64,000 nt of DNA from an uncultured Bacteroides sp. (GCA_949289345.1 CASENS010000112.1:1-64000); one strand, 5' to 3'. Positions 24,955-34,508 are shown, counted from the stretch's first letter. Program-made: numbers and translations. The notes: generated from the sequence alone by a model not told the origin.

Positions 24955-25995
24955 ATGGAATTTTCCGCCAAGCAAATAGCCGCATACCTCCAAGGAGAAA
25001 TCGTTGGAAACGAAAATGCCACCGTACACACCTTTGCCAAAATAGAAGAAGGTGTTCCGGGAGCCATTTCTTTTCTGTCCAACCCGAAATACACACCTTA
25101 TCTTTACGATTCAAAAGCCAGCATCATCCTGGTAAACAAGGACTTCGTACCCGAACGTGAAGTAAAGGCCACCTTGATTAAAGTAGACAATGCCTACGAC
25201 TGTCTGGCAAAGTTGCTTACGCTCTACGAACAAAGCAAGCCCAAGCTGACAGGCATAGACCCACTGGCTTTCATAGCGCCAACGGCCAAGATAGGGGAAA
25301 ACGTATACATCGCCCCCTTTGCTTACATAGGCGACCATGCGGAAGTGGGCGACAACACCTCCATTCACCCACACGCCACGGTAAGCGCTGGAGCTAAGAT
25401 AGGTGATAACTGCATCCTCTATTCTAACGTCACCATCTACCATGACTGCCGGGTGGGAAACCGATGCATACTGCATGCAGGGTGCGTCATCGGAGCCGAC
25501 GGCTTCGGTTTTGCGCCTACCCCCGAAGGATACGAAAAAATTCCACAAATCGGGATTGCCATCCTTGAAGACGATGTGGAAATCGGAGCCAATACATGCG
25601 TGGATCGCGCTACCATGGGCGCCACCATTGTACACAAGGGAGCCAAATTGGACAACTTGGTACAAGTAGCCCACAACGATGAGATAGGTTCGCATACCGT
25701 CATGGCCGCCCAGGTAGGCGTAGCAGGTTCTACGAAAGTGGGCGAATGGTGTATGTTCGGCGGACAAGTAGGCATCGCAGGACATATTCATATAGGAGAC
25801 CGTGTTGTGTTCGGAGCCCAATCGGGCGTACCGAGCAGCACCCAAAGCAACCAACGTCTGATAGGCACACCGCCCATGGAAGAGAAGCCATACTTCAAAT
25901 CGCAGGCTATCTTCCGCAAACTGCCAGACATGTATTTCGAACTGAACGCACTGCGTAAAGAACTGAACGAACTAAAGAAACAATTAAATAAGTAA
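24955..25995 (+). CDS. lpxD: UDP-3-O-(hydroxyacyl)glucosamine N-acyltransferase
   Basis: 346 residues, third step of lipid A synthesis, transfers a 3-hydroxyacyl chain from ACP. A short N-terminal domain ([20 protein letters not shown]) precedes a long left-handed beta helix made of hexapeptide repeats, with the catalytic His in [13 protein letters not shown] basic helical tail ends the protein. It is the first of a three-gene lpx block with only 3 bp to lpxC-fabZ. Confidence 0.96.
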   Translation: MEFSAKQIAAYLQGEIVGNENATVHTFAKIEEGVPGAISFLSNPKYTPYLYDSKASIILVNKDFVPEREVKATLIKVDNAYDCLAKLLTLYEQSKPKLTGIDPLAFIAPTAKIGENVYIAPFAYIGDHAEVGDNTSIHPHATVSAGAKIGDNCILYSNVTIYHDCRVGNRCILHAGCVIGADGFGFAPTPEGYEKIPQIGIAILEDDVEIGANTCVDRATMGATIVHKGAKLDNLVQVAHNDEIGSHTVMAAQVGVAGSTKVGEWCMFGGQVGIAGHIHIGDRVVFGAQSGVPSSTQSNQRLIGTPPMEEKPYFKSQAIFRKLPDMYFELNALRKELNELKKQLNK

Positions 25996-25998
25996 CCC

Positions 25999-27384
25999 AT
26001 GCTGAAACAAAAAACTCTGAAAGACAGCTTCTCACTCAGTGGAAAGGGACTTCACACGGGTCTTAATCTGACCGTAACCTTCAACCCTGCTCCGGAAAAC
26101 TACGGATACAAAATCCAGCGTACAGACGTAGAAGGGCAACCCGTTATAGACGCCATTGCCGACAATGTCGTAGAAACGACCCGAGGCACCGTCTTATGCA
26201 AAAACAATGTGAAGGTAAGTACCGTGGAACATGGCATGGCGGCCCTCTACGCATTAGGCATAGACAACTGCCTGATACAAGTTGACGGTCCTGAATTTCC
26301 AATCCTGGACGGAAGCGCCCAATACTATGTGAAGGAAATAGAACGTGTAGGCATCGAGGAGCAGAATGCTGTGAAGGACTTTTATATCATCAAATCCAAA
26401 ATAGAATTCCGCGATGAGCAAACCGGCTCGTCCATCATCGTACTCCCGGACGAGAACTTCAGCTTGAACGTGCTGGTGTCCTACGATTCGAACATCATCC
26501 CCAACCAATATGCCACGCTGGAAGACATGTCCAAGTTCAAGGACGAAATAGCCGCCAGCCGCACATTTGTCTTTGTCCGCGAAATAGAACCGTTGCTTCA
26601 AGCCGGCCTCATCAAAGGCGGGGACTTAGACAACGCCATTGTCATTTACGAGCGACAAATGTCACAGGAGAACTTCGACAAGCTGGCAGATGTAATGGGA
26701 GTTCCACACATGGATGCCGGCCAGTTGGGATACATCATGCACAAGCCTTTAGTTTGGCCCAACGAATGCGCCCGTCATAAACTGCTGGACGTCATTGGTG
26801 ACATGGCTCTGATAGGCAAACCCATCAAAGGACGCATCATCGCCACACGCCCCGGCCACACCATCAACAATAAGTTCGCCCGCCAGATGCGCAAGGAAAT
26901 CCGCATGCACGAAATACAGGCGCCCATATACGACTGCAACCGTCCTCCACTCATGGACGTGAACCGTATCCGCGAACTGTTACCCCACCGCTACCCTTTC
27001 CAATTGGTAGACAAGGTTATCGAAATGGGGGCCAACTACATCGTGGGCGTAAAGAACGTGACATCCAACGAACCTTTCTTCCAAGGTCATTTTCCACAGG
27101 AACCGGTGATGCCCGGCGTGCTCCAAATAGAAGCCATGGCGCAAGTAGGCGGCCTGCTGGTATTGAACTCCGTAGACGAGCCTGAACGCTACTCCACTTA
27201 TTTCTTGAAAATAGACGGCGTAAAGTTCCGCCAGAAAGTGGTACCCGGTGACACGCTTCTGTTCAGAGTCGAGTTAATGGCTCCCATCCGACGGGGCATA
27301 TCCACCATGAAAGGTTATGTATTTGTAGGAGAGAAAGTGGTATGCGAAGCCGAATTCATGGCACAAATAACGAAAAACAAGTAA
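25999..27384 (+). CDS. lpxC-fabZ: Bifunctional LpxC-FabZ
   Basis: 461 residues joining two enzymes. Residues about 1-305 are the Zn-dependent UDP-3-O-acyl-GlcNAc deacetylase LpxC: EHGMAALYALGID (zinc His), then NECARHKLLDVIGDMALIG with the second His and the Asp. Residues about 318-461 are the FabZ 3-hydroxyacyl-ACP dehydratase: LLPHRYPFQLVDKV and GHFPQEPVMPGVLQIEAMAQ with its catalytic His and Glu. The fusion is known from Bacteroidetes. It couples lipid A synthesis to acyl-chain supply. lpxA follows by 12 bp. Confidence 0.97.
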   Translation: MLKQKTLKDSFSLSGKGLHTGLNLTVTFNPAPENYGYKIQRTDVEGQPVIDAIADNVVETTRGTVLCKNNVKVSTVEHGMAALYALGIDNCLIQVDGPEFPILDGSAQYYVKEIERVGIEEQNAVKDFYIIKSKIEFRDEQTGSSIIVLPDENFSLNVLVSYDSNIIPNQYATLEDMSKFKDEIAASRTFVFVREIEPLLQAGLIKGGDLDNAIVIYERQMSQENFDKLADVMGVPHMDAGQLGYIMHKPLVWPNECARHKLLDVIGDMALIGKPIKGRIIATRPGHTINNKFARQMRKEIRMHEIQAPIYDCNRPPLMDVNRIRELLPHRYPFQLVDKVIEMGANYIVGVKNVTSNEPFFQGHFPQEPVMPGVLQIEAMAQVGGLLVLNSVDEPERYSTYFLKIDGVKFRQKVVPGDTLLFRVELMAPIRRGISTMKGYVFVGEKVVCEAEFMAQITKNK

Positions 27385-27396
27385 ACGGAAGATAAC

Positions 27397-28188
27397 ATGC
27401 AAGAACAAAACAAGATAAGCCCTTTGGCCTACATCCATCCGGAGGCACGCATCGGCAACAACGTAGAAATTGCCCCATTTGTCTTCATCGACAAAAACGT
27501 AGTGATAGGCGACAACAACGTAATCATGGCCAACGCCAACATCCTGTATGGCGCACGTATCGGTAATGGAAACACCATCTTTCCCGGAGCCGTCATTGGC
27601 GCCATCCCGCAAGACTTAAAATTCAGAGGCGAAGAAACCACCGTGGAGATTGGAGACAATAACACCATCCGTGAAAACGTGACCATCAACCGAGGCACAG
27701 CCGCCAAAGGACGTACCGTAGTGGGTAACAACAACCTGCTGATGGAAAGCGTACACGTGGCTCACGACGCCATTGTGGGCAACGGTTGCATCATTGGAAA
27801 TTCAACAAAGTTGGCAGGCGAAATTGTCATCGACGACAACTCCATCATCAGCGGTGGAGTCTTGATGCACCAGTTTTGCCGCGTAGGAGGATATGGGATG
27901 ATACAAGGAGGATGCCGCTTCAGCAAGGACATACCACCCTACATCATCGCCGGACGCGAACCCATCTGCTATGCCGGACTGAACATTGTAGGCCTGCGCC
28001 GCCGCAATTTTTCCAACGAAACCATTGAAGCCATCCACAACGCCTACCGCATCATCTACCAAAGCGGACTGAACACCACGGACGCCTTGAAAAAGATAGA
28101 AGACGAAATGGAAATGACACCCGAAATAACCTATATAGTCGAATTCATTAAAAATTCACCCCGCGGCATCATACCCGCAGGAAAATAA
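27397..28188 (+). CDS. lpxA: UDP-N-acetylglucosamine acyltransferase
   Basis: 263 residues, first committed step of lipid A synthesis. A left-handed beta helix made of hexapeptide repeats (YIHPEARIGNNVEIAPF) is followed by a helical C-terminal domain. The catalytic His lies in MESVHVAHDAIVGNG, and the family-typical GAIPQDLKFRGEETTVEIGD is present. It is the third lpx gene; the following gene is 15 bp away. Confidence 0.97.
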   Translation: MQEQNKISPLAYIHPEARIGNNVEIAPFVFIDKNVVIGDNNVIMANANILYGARIGNGNTIFPGAVIGAIPQDLKFRGEETTVEIGDNNTIRENVTINRGTAAKGRTVVGNNNLLMESVHVAHDAIVGNGCIIGNSTKLAGEIVIDDNSIISGGVLMHQFCRVGGYGMIQGGCRFSKDIPPYIIAGREPICYAGLNIVGLRRRNFSNETIEAIHNAYRIIYQSGLNTTDALKKIEDEMEMTPEITYIVEFIKNSPRGIIPAGK

Positions 28189-28203
28189 TAATAACGTGCA
28201 ACT

Positions 28204-28770
28204 ATGATTTACAGATTTACCCTCATTTCTGATGAAGCGGACGATTTTGTCAGAGAAATACAGATAGACCCTGAAGCAACCTTCTACGACTTCCATGAAG
28301 CCATCTTGAAATCAGTCGGCTATGCCAATGACCAGATGACTTCGTTCTTCATTTGCGATGAAGATTGGGAAAAAGAAAAAGAAATCACCTTGGAGGAGAT
28401 GGATGATAATTCGGAAATGGACAGTTGGGTAATGAAAGATACCCGCATCGATGAACTGGTAGAAGATGAAAAGCAGAAGCTGATTTACGTGTTCGACTAT
28501 ATGACAGAACGCTGCTTCTTCATCGAATTGTCCGAGATTATCACCGGGAAAAGCATAAAAGGAGCCAAGTGCACCAAGTCGCAAGGCGAACCGCCCAAAC
28601 AGACCGTAGATTTTGATGAATATGAAGCCAAGAACAACGCTGCCGCCATGGATCTTGACGAGAGTTTCTATGGTGACCAAGGCTACAACGATGATGAGTT
28701 CGACCCCGACAGCTATAGCGGCTACGGTGAAGGCGGAGGAGGCAATCCCTATGACGAAGACAGATACTAA
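28204..28770 (+). CDS. pRiA4b ORF-3-like protein
   Basis: 188 residues. The N-terminal half (MIYRFTLISDEADDFVREIQ, EATFYDFHEAILKSVGY, then DDWEK-type ICDEDWEKEKEITL) is like the small plasmid pRiA4b ORF-3 family, often annotated with insertion-element passengers. The C-terminal third is very acidic and Gly/Tyr-rich (DDEFDPDSYSGYGEGGGG) and looks disordered. The link to mobile elements is by family name only; nothing mobile is seen next to it. It follows lpxA by 15 bp, so it is probably in the lpx transcript, where its role is unknown. Confidence 0.75.
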   Translation: MIYRFTLISDEADDFVREIQIDPEATFYDFHEAILKSVGYANDQMTSFFICDEDWEKEKEITLEEMDDNSEMDSWVMKDTRIDELVEDEKQKLIYVFDYMTERCFFIELSEIITGKSIKGAKCTKSQGEPPKQTVDFDEYEAKNNAAAMDLDESFYGDQGYNDDEFDPDSYSGYGEGGGGNPYDEDRY

Positions 28771-28779
28771 AAAAAATTT

Positions 28780-28877
28780 AATGAAGAATTAAGAATGAAG
28801 AATGAGAGCGCTCACCACTGATGGGCAATATCGCTGAAAATTCTTCATCTTTCATTCTTCGTTCTTTATTCTTCATT
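28780..28877. repeat. Long inverted repeat abutting the miaA start
   Basis: Left arm AATGAAGAATTAAGAATGA (28780-28798, continuing to 28806) and a nearly complementary right arm ending at 28877, about 24 matches over 26 bases, with a loop near 45 nt. It begins 9 bp after the preceding stop and ends 3 bp before the miaA ATG, so the stem in RNA would cover the ribosome entry region. Confidence 0.8.
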
Positions 28878-28880
28878 TTC

Positions 28881-29795
28881 ATGAATACCCTTATTGTACT
28901 TATTGGCTCCACAGGTGTAGGCAAGACAGAGTTGAGCTTGCGTTTAGCGGAACATTTCCATACTTGCATCCTTTCGGCAGACTCTCGCCAACTGTATGCC
29001 GACCTTAAAATTGGTACAGCAGCCCCTACGCCGGAGCAATTGCAACGAGTACAACATTATTTTGTGGGTACATTAAAACTGACCGATTACTATAGTGCCG
29101 CCCAATACGAAACCGATGTACTGAAGCTACTCAATACCTTATTTAAAGAGAAAGAGGTCGTATTCCTCACGGGAGGCTCTATGATGTATGTAGATGCAGT
29201 CTGCAAAGGCATTGACGATATACCCACCGTAGATGCCGAAACTCGCCAGCTGATGTTGCAACGCTATGAGTCAGAAGGCTTGGAACCCTTGTGTGCCGAA
29301 CTCAAACTAATCGATCCGGAGTATTACCGAATTGTAGACCTGAAAAATCCTAAGCGTGTCATACACGCGCTTGAAATCTGCTACATGACCGGTCGCACTT
29401 ACACTTCTTTCCGTACGCGGAATTCCAAAGAACGCCCTTTTCATATAATTAAAATCGGCTTGACCCGTCCGCGTGAAGAATTGTACGAGCGCATCAACCG
29501 ACGGGTAGACCAGATGATGACAGACGGGCTTTTGAACGAGGCCCGCCAAGTCTATCCACACAAAGCCTGCAATTCACTAAACACCGTAGGCTACAAAGAG
29601 TTGTTCAAGTATTTAGACGGTGAATGGAGTCTGGACTTTGCCATCGAGAAAATCAAACAGAACACACGTATCTACTCCCGCAAGCAAATGACTTGGTTCA
29701 AGCGGGATGCGGACATACGCTGGTTCCATCCCGAACAAGAAACAGAAATACTGGCGTACATCCGTTCCAGACTGAAAGACAATAAAGCTGTCTGA
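28881..29795 (+). CDS. miaA: tRNA dimethylallyltransferase
   Basis: 304 residues when started at the ATG at 28881 ([20 protein letters not shown]). It adds the dimethylallyl group to A37 of tRNAs reading UNN codons. The P-loop GSTGVGKT, the [17 protein letters not shown] stretch and [12 protein letters not shown] are as in the family; [17 protein letters not shown] near the end is the tRNA-binding tail. An upstream ATG at 28821 would add 20 unrelated residues from inside the inverted repeat and is unlikely. Confidence 0.95.
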   Translation: MNTLIVLIGSTGVGKTELSLRLAEHFHTCILSADSRQLYADLKIGTAAPTPEQLQRVQHYFVGTLKLTDYYSAAQYETDVLKLLNTLFKEKEVVFLTGGSMMYVDAVCKGIDDIPTVDAETRQLMLQRYESEGLEPLCAELKLIDPEYYRIVDLKNPKRVIHALEICYMTGRTYTSFRTRNSKERPFHIIKIGLTRPREELYERINRRVDQMMTDGLLNEARQVYPHKACNSLNTVGYKELFKYLDGEWSLDFAIEKIKQNTRIYSRKQMTWFKRDADIRWFHPEQETEILAYIRSRLKDNKAV

Positions 29796-29849
29796 AAACC
29801 CGGTTACAAAGTCAGCTATCAGTAAGCGGATAAACTTCAAAGAGACACC

Positions 29850-29935
29850 TTTTCAAGTATTACTGGTTACCCGGCCAAGTATTATTGGACATTTAGCTGT
29901 TTATCCAATGATACTTGGCTCTTTTATATTGGATG
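29850..29935. repeat. Array of CAAGTATTATTGG-type units
   Basis: Two direct units, CAAGTATTACTGG at 29854 and CAAGTATTATTGG at 29876, are exactly 22 bp apart. An inverted unit, CCAATGATACTTGG, lies at 29905-29918. It is the same family as the arrays at 2.6 and 57.1 kb and sits between the convergent miaA and GH3 genes. A GAAAACCCGGTTACAAAG stretch upstream (about 29797) is close to the left flank of the 57.1 kb array. Confidence 0.75.
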
Positions 29936-29985
29936 CTTTCGCAAACGAATTTTCAGATTGTTCCAAGACAATTCCCGTACCATAA

Positions 29986-32394
29986 TCAAGGCAAAGCTTT
30001 TATCGACTGACGCAAACGGATATCTTTACTTGAAGCTCCTACCATCAGCTCAAACACTCCAGGTTCTACCGTCCAATTCATATTGCGGTCCAGCAATTGC
30101 AAATCTTCCGGAGTCAGGCGGAAAGTCACCGTTTTCGTCTCACCGGGCCGCAACGTGACACGCTCAAAACCACGTAACTGCGAATCGTACGCTATGACAC
30201 TGCTAACCTTGTCGCGCACATACAACTGTACAACCTCATCGCCCAAACAGTTTCCTGTATTGGTCACCTTCAGTTTCACCGTATAATCTCCTTGGGTAGA
30301 TTGCTCCAACGGAGTAACTTCCAGGTCGGAATAAACAAAGGTCGTATAGCTTAACCCATACCCGAAAGGATAAAGCTCACCTTGCACACGCGTTGACCCG
30401 GCCCCATTGGGACCACTCTGGGGCTGGTCACCATGAGACCCCGGCTTAAACGGGAAATTCAGTTCTATTTGCCCGACACTTTTTGGAAAAGTCACTGTCA
30501 GTTTGCCTCCGGGATTGTAGTCACCAAACAAGGTTTCGGCAATGACGTTTCCTCCCTGACAACTGGGAAACCATGTTTCCAAAATAGCCGGGATATATTT
30601 GTCCGCCCAATTAATGGTCAACGGCTGACCGTTTATCAAAACAAGCACTACAGGTTTCCCGGTAGCATACAAAGCCTCAAGCAATTGCTGCTGGCGTCCT
30701 GGCAAGTCAAGCGAAGTACGCGAACGGCTCTCTCCGGTCCGATACTCGTCTTCGCCCAGCACAGCTATCACCACATCGCATTCCGAGGCTTTCTTTACAG
30801 CGTCAGCCATATCCTCCTTTTCCTGTCCGGTCAGCGGAACAGGAAGTATTTCAGTAGCAGGCCAACCTTCGTCCACAATGTCGCATCCTTTGGCATAAAG
30901 CACGGCGTTCTTTCCCAGGTAGTTACGCAAGCCATCAAGCACAGTGACCTTCTCCAGCCGGTTAGGGCCGTAACGGCTTTCCATAAAGTTACTTTCACCG
31001 GCCAGTGGTCCAGTCACCAACACTTTCTTCACCTGTTTCTTATCCAAGGGGAGCAATCCGCCTTCATTCTTCAGCAGAACCAACGATTGCCGCTGCACTT
31101 GCTTCACAAAGTCCGACTGATGTTCTACACCTCCCTGTTCGGCAGACATTTCTTCCTCATCCACATACGGACGGTCGAACAAACCCAGACGGAACTTTAC
31201 CCGCAACACCTCGGCCACGCGTTTGTTTATGGTAGCCATGGAAATCTTCTTCTTCTCCAGCAAATGACGGATGGGAAAAATAAAGTCCGAAGGCGGCGTG
31301 AAATGAGTGCGCACATTCAATCCGGCTTCCAACACTTGACGTACCGCCTCCTCATACGTATCAGCCACATGATGCTTGGTCTGCACGAACTCTACCGCCT
31401 CGCTGTCACTCACCACATACCCGTCGAAACCATACTCCTCACGCAACAACTCCGTCAGGAAATAATAACTGGCGCTGACAGGAACTCCATCCCAATCATT
31501 GTAGCTGCTCATCACGCCCATCGGGTGCGCCTCTTGAATTACTTTCTTAAAGGGATACAAATAAAGCTGATGCAGTTCCCTCGGAGCGACATGCGGGTCG
31601 GTACGACAATTGCCGTCACGTCCACCTTTAGGCACACTATAAACCGCATAATGTTTCAGTGTAGAGGCCACTCCTTGCGACTGGATGCCTTTTACCATCT
31701 CCGCACCCAGTGCGGCTACCAGATAAGGGTCTTCGCCATAGCACTCCAAGGTACGTCCCCAACGGGGGTCGCGCGCCACATCGAGTATCGGTGCATAAAC
31801 ATTCGTATAGCCCAGCATGCGCGCCTCTTGCCCGATGATGATACCTGCCCTATGAACCAGCTCGCGGTTCCACGTGCTTCCCACCGCAACAGGCGCAGGC
31901 AAAGGCGTGGCTTTCGTATGATTTAACCCGTGGATACCCTCATTGCTGAAGTCCACCGGTATGCCCAACCGTGTTTCTTCCACAAACCAACGCTGCACCT
32001 CATTGACAGCCTTGGCATGATTCTTAAAAGGATAAAGCATCGCTTCCACCCGCCCGGACTTACCTCCTACCCCGTTCAGCATTTCGTCTATGTTGGCTAT
32101 GCCGTCCTTCCAGACTTCCCGCTTCCATCCTTCAGTGGGTAATGAGTCGCGCAGCACCCTGCCATACCCATAAAGAGTGGCCAGTTGGCAGGTTTTCTCT
32201 TCCACATTCATTTGAGCCAACAAGTCCTGTACCCGCTTCTCCAAGGGCTGAGAAGCATCCTCGTACACGTCTTTCACTCCGTTTTTGTTGAAGTCAATCC
32301 ATCCCTCATGATAGATGGAGCGCTTCTGCGCATGCAAGGGCAAAACCATACACAACCCTATCGCCACGCATGTACCCAACCATCTGTTTCTCAT
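29986..32394 (-). CDS. Glycoside hydrolase family 3 (beta-glucosidase-like)
   Basis: 802 residues with a signal peptide (MRNRWLGTCVAIGLCMVLPLHAQ). A calcium-loop-like DFNKNGVKDVYED follows. The family 3 N-terminal barrel contains FSNEGIHGL and LDVARDPRWGRTLECYGEDP. DGYVVSDSEAVEF holds the presumed nucleophile Asp330; KHYA... STLKHYAVYS is the Lys-His pair. The middle domain ends in an acid/base region with LPLDKKQVKKVLVTGP. A fibronectin-III-like domain closes the protein. Substrate is not shown (beta-glucoside or beta-xyloside). Its start overlaps the stop of the Ntn-type hydrolase gene by 4 bp, so both are cotranslated. Confidence 0.92.
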   Translation of the reverse strand: MRNRWLGTCVAIGLCMVLPLHAQKRSIYHEGWIDFNKNGVKDVYEDASQPLEKRVQDLLAQMNVEEKTCQLATLYGYGRVLRDSLPTEGWKREVWKDGIANIDEMLNGVGGKSGRVEAMLYPFKNHAKAVNEVQRWFVEETRLGIPVDFSNEGIHGLNHTKATPLPAPVAVGSTWNRELVHRAGIIIGQEARMLGYTNVYAPILDVARDPRWGRTLECYGEDPYLVAALGAEMVKGIQSQGVASTLKHYAVYSVPKGGRDGNCRTDPHVAPRELHQLYLYPFKKVIQEAHPMGVMSSYNDWDGVPVSASYYFLTELLREEYGFDGYVVSDSEAVEFVQTKHHVADTYEEAVRQVLEAGLNVRTHFTPPSDFIFPIRHLLEKKKISMATINKRVAEVLRVKFRLGLFDRPYVDEEEMSAEQGGVEHQSDFVKQVQRQSLVLLKNEGGLLPLDKKQVKKVLVTGPLAGESNFMESRYGPNRLEKVTVLDGLRNYLGKNAVLYAKGCDIVDEGWPATEILPVPLTGQEKEDMADAVKKASECDVVIAVLGEDEYRTGESRSRTSLDLPGRQQQLLEALYATGKPVVLVLINGQPLTINWADKYIPAILETWFPSCQGGNVIAETLFGDYNPGGKLTVTFPKSVGQIELNFPFKPGSHGDQPQSGPNGAGSTRVQGELYPFGYGLSYTTFVYSDLEVTPLEQSTQGDYTVKLKVTNTGNCLGDEVVQLYVRDKVSSVIAYDSQLRGFERVTLRPGETKTVTFRLTPEDLQLLDRNMNWTVEPGVFELMVGASSKDIRLRQSIKALP

Positions 32395-33611
32395 TGTTTT
32401 CCAATATTGCTTAAGTCTTTGTTGAAATCTTCTATCCGGTCATAAAAGCCATCCATGTCCTGCCTGTTCCGCATTCCCTCTTTCCGCCATTTCTCCAGCA
32501 GGGCAATGCCTTCCGTCCGAATCCTCTTTTCCAAGGGAGCCAACCGCTGCATATATCCGCCGCCCTCTTCGTTATAAAGCAGTGACCAGTGCAGGTAGCG
32601 CTCGCTTCCCATGCCCCACTTCAGGCCAAACACTTGCTCTTTCAATCTTAATGACTCGTAGGACAAAGGCGAAGTGCCCAATGTCCTGTCCATACGAACC
32701 ATGTCCGGCAACGCTTCATCTACCCACAAAGGCACAGCCACACCCGTAGGCGGATAGCCTAAGAGCGTCCACATGGTGCTCAAGGAGGCGTTTTCTCCCG
32801 GTTTTACACCCTGTACCACCACTGAACACGAAGTGCTGCCACGGGGAATGAAATCCTGGTCGACAAACCACCCGGAAGTGTCCGCACCGGTAAAAGGCGG
32901 CTGACGCAAGTCAATGCCCAACACGCAATTATGAAACGAGCGCGAAAGGTCCGTGAATATCCGTGCAGGCGTAACAGCCCGCTCATGCGCAAGGGGAGCG
33001 AGCACACGCACCGCTTCCTGATAGCGCACTACGCCGGCTCCAGGTCCGTATGTGCCCGATACTGAGAAATTGGTACGGGCCACATAGCCATCGGGAGCCG
33101 CCTGCGGATCGTTGGCGTCATAAACCGTATATTTTTCGTCATCCACCTCGAACATCACCGCCCCGCCCTGCGCGTCTATGACTCCGAAATTAGCTTCTAA
33201 CCCGCTGGGCTTCCGGATTGTATCCAAGTAATGCCGGAAATCATCTACCGTGGCGCATATCGCCAACGCCTGATGAATGACACGCCCGTTGGCTACGCCC
33301 CGTTCTTCCCCGTCCTTCACATCCGCCAGGTTGTAGCTTTGCGTATTCATCAAAGCAAAGCCGGCAGAATTCACTCCTATCCACGCCTCCTTTTTCAGAT
33401 GATAATCGGCACTGTTCACCACTGCAATGAAGTCATAGCGTCCGCCCCGGACGTACACCACATGATTTTGCAGAAAATCCGTGTCGCGGTGTTTCCACAA
33501 CAAAGGCCGTCCGTCCGGTGTGACCCGTCCGGATACAACAGCTGAAGTGCAAGGACATGCCATCGAACACCTGATGAACACGAACAGAAGGAAAAGGGAA
33601 ATCCGTAACAT
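32391..33611 (-). CDS. Exported Ntn-type hydrolase (C45/choloylglycine-like)
   Basis: 406 residues starting at the ATG at 33611. A signal peptide (MLRISLFLLFVFIRCSMA) precedes CPCTSAVVSGRVTPDGRPLL; a Cys just after cleavage would be the N-terminal nucleophile as in acyl-coenzyme A:6-aminopenicillanic acid acyltransferase and bile-salt hydrolase relatives. GVNSAGFALMNTQSYN and DFRHYLDTIRKPSGLEANFG follow the pattern of such proteins. The family is clear; the amide or peptide substrate is not. It overlaps the GH3 gene by 4 bp (ATGA). A hairpin element begins only 5 bp upstream of its start codon. Confidence 0.75.
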   Translation of the reverse strand: MLRISLFLLFVFIRCSMACPCTSAVVSGRVTPDGRPLLWKHRDTDFLQNHVVYVRGGRYDFIAVVNSADYHLKKEAWIGVNSAGFALMNTQSYNLADVKDGEERGVANGRVIHQALAICATVDDFRHYLDTIRKPSGLEANFGVIDAQGGAVMFEVDDEKYTVYDANDPQAAPDGYVARTNFSVSGTYGPGAGVVRYQEAVRVLAPLAHERAVTPARIFTDLSRSFHNCVLGIDLRQPPFTGADTSGWFVDQDFIPRGSTSCSVVVQGVKPGENASLSTMWTLLGYPPTGVAVPLWVDEALPDMVRMDRTLGTSPLSYESLRLKEQVFGLKWGMGSERYLHWSLLYNEEGGGYMQRLAPLEKRIRTEGIALLEKWRKEGMRNRQDMDGFYDRIEDFNKDLSNIGKQ

Positions 33612-33615
33612 AAAC

Positions 33616-33716
33616 AAATGGGAATTTAGCCCCCACCAGACCTCCCCCCGTGGGGGAGGCTTTGAATAAATAGCTCCCCCACGGGGGGAGTTGAGGGGGC
33701 TTCTAAATTATCATTT
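33616..33716 (+). repeat. Hairpin element H2, copy of the 7.6 kb element
   Basis: Almost the same sequence as 7591-7704, with the loop shortened by about 13 bases. It has the same terminal repeats (AAATGGGAATTTAG and CTAAATTATCATTT). It abuts the start codon of the Ntn-type hydrolase and lies just 5 bp before the stop end of the SlyD gene. Confidence 0.88.
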
Positions 33717-33721
33717 GCAAA

Positions 33722-34291
33722 TCAATGGCAACATCCGCCGCAACCGCCTTCTTCGCAGTCGCCGTCACTACAGCATCCGCCACCACATCCGCCGCAACCG
33801 CCACTCATCATGCGGGCGGCTTCAGCCAGTTCTTCATTCGTAGCGGGACGGTTAGTCACGACTTCACCCACAAAATTCAAGTCACACCCTGCCAGCGGAT
33901 GGTTCATGTCCATGACCACCACATCGTCTTTCACTTTTACCACACTGCCGTTGAATTGCCGCCCATCCTCGGACAACAACGGAATGATGGCACCCTCCAC
34001 AATCCGCTCATTGTCGAACTTGCCGTCAATCAGGAAAATGTCCTTAGGCAGGTCGATGACATGGTCCTCGTCGTATTCGCCATAAGCGTCAGCCACAGCA
34101 ATGGTGAAATCGAACTTGTCGCCCGAGCGCAAATCTTTCAGCTCTTTCTCAAAGGCTTCAAGTGTCAGTCCCAAACCGGAAATAAATTGGAAAGGATGCG
34201 CTGCGGTAGCTTCTTCAATCAATTCGCGCTCACCCTCTTCAATGGCATACAACTTATATGCCACTGTAATGTACTTGTTGTTTGTATCCAT
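33722..34291 (-). CDS. slyD: FKBP-type peptidyl-prolyl isomerase, SlyD type
   Basis: 189 residues, cytoplasmic folding helper. KYITVAYKLYAIEEGERE and the FQFISGLGLTLEAFEKELKD core are SlyD-like; GEYDEDHVIDLPKDIFLIDG begins the insert-in-flap domain, and MNHPLAGCDLNFVGEVV closes the FKBP fold. The tail from about residue 165 is Gly/Cys/His-rich (MSGGCGGCGGGCCSDGDC), a likely Ni/Zn/Cu-binding tail as in E. coli SlyD but with more Cys. It might serve metal delivery. Confidence 0.92.
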   Translation of the reverse strand: MDTNNKYITVAYKLYAIEEGERELIEEATAAHPFQFISGLGLTLEAFEKELKDLRSGDKFDFTIAVADAYGEYDEDHVIDLPKDIFLIDGKFDNERIVEGAIIPLLSEDGRQFNGSVVKVKDDVVVMDMNHPLAGCDLNFVGEVVTNRPATNEELAEAARMMSGGCGGCGGGCCSDGDCEEGGCGGCCH

Positions 34292-34330
34292 AAAATATTA
34301 TCTCGTTTTTAATTAGTCTTTATGGGTTGG

Positions 34331-34338
34331 CAAAGATA
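34331..34338 (-). promoter_or_regulatory. Putative -7 box of slyD
   Basis: The minus strand reads TATCTTTG, 39 bp before the start codon. No strong -33 TTTG is seen. Confidence 0.5.
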
Positions 34339-34508
34339 CGAAAACTCGCCCACATACGGATGAAATCCGGAGGAATAATACAGGCTGTTTCACGGCTTTT
34401 GCAATGAAAACGCCGTATCTTCAAAGGGATGCCCAACAGATTTGCCAAGCGGCGCCGGAGCATTGTAAGCATTGGCTGAAGGAAAAGACGGGAGAGAAAA
34501 GTCACCGC

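Noticed and set aside
28881..29795. Extended miaA start at 28821
   Set aside because: Would add 20 residues read from an inverted repeat; the P-loop distance fits the ATG at 28881.
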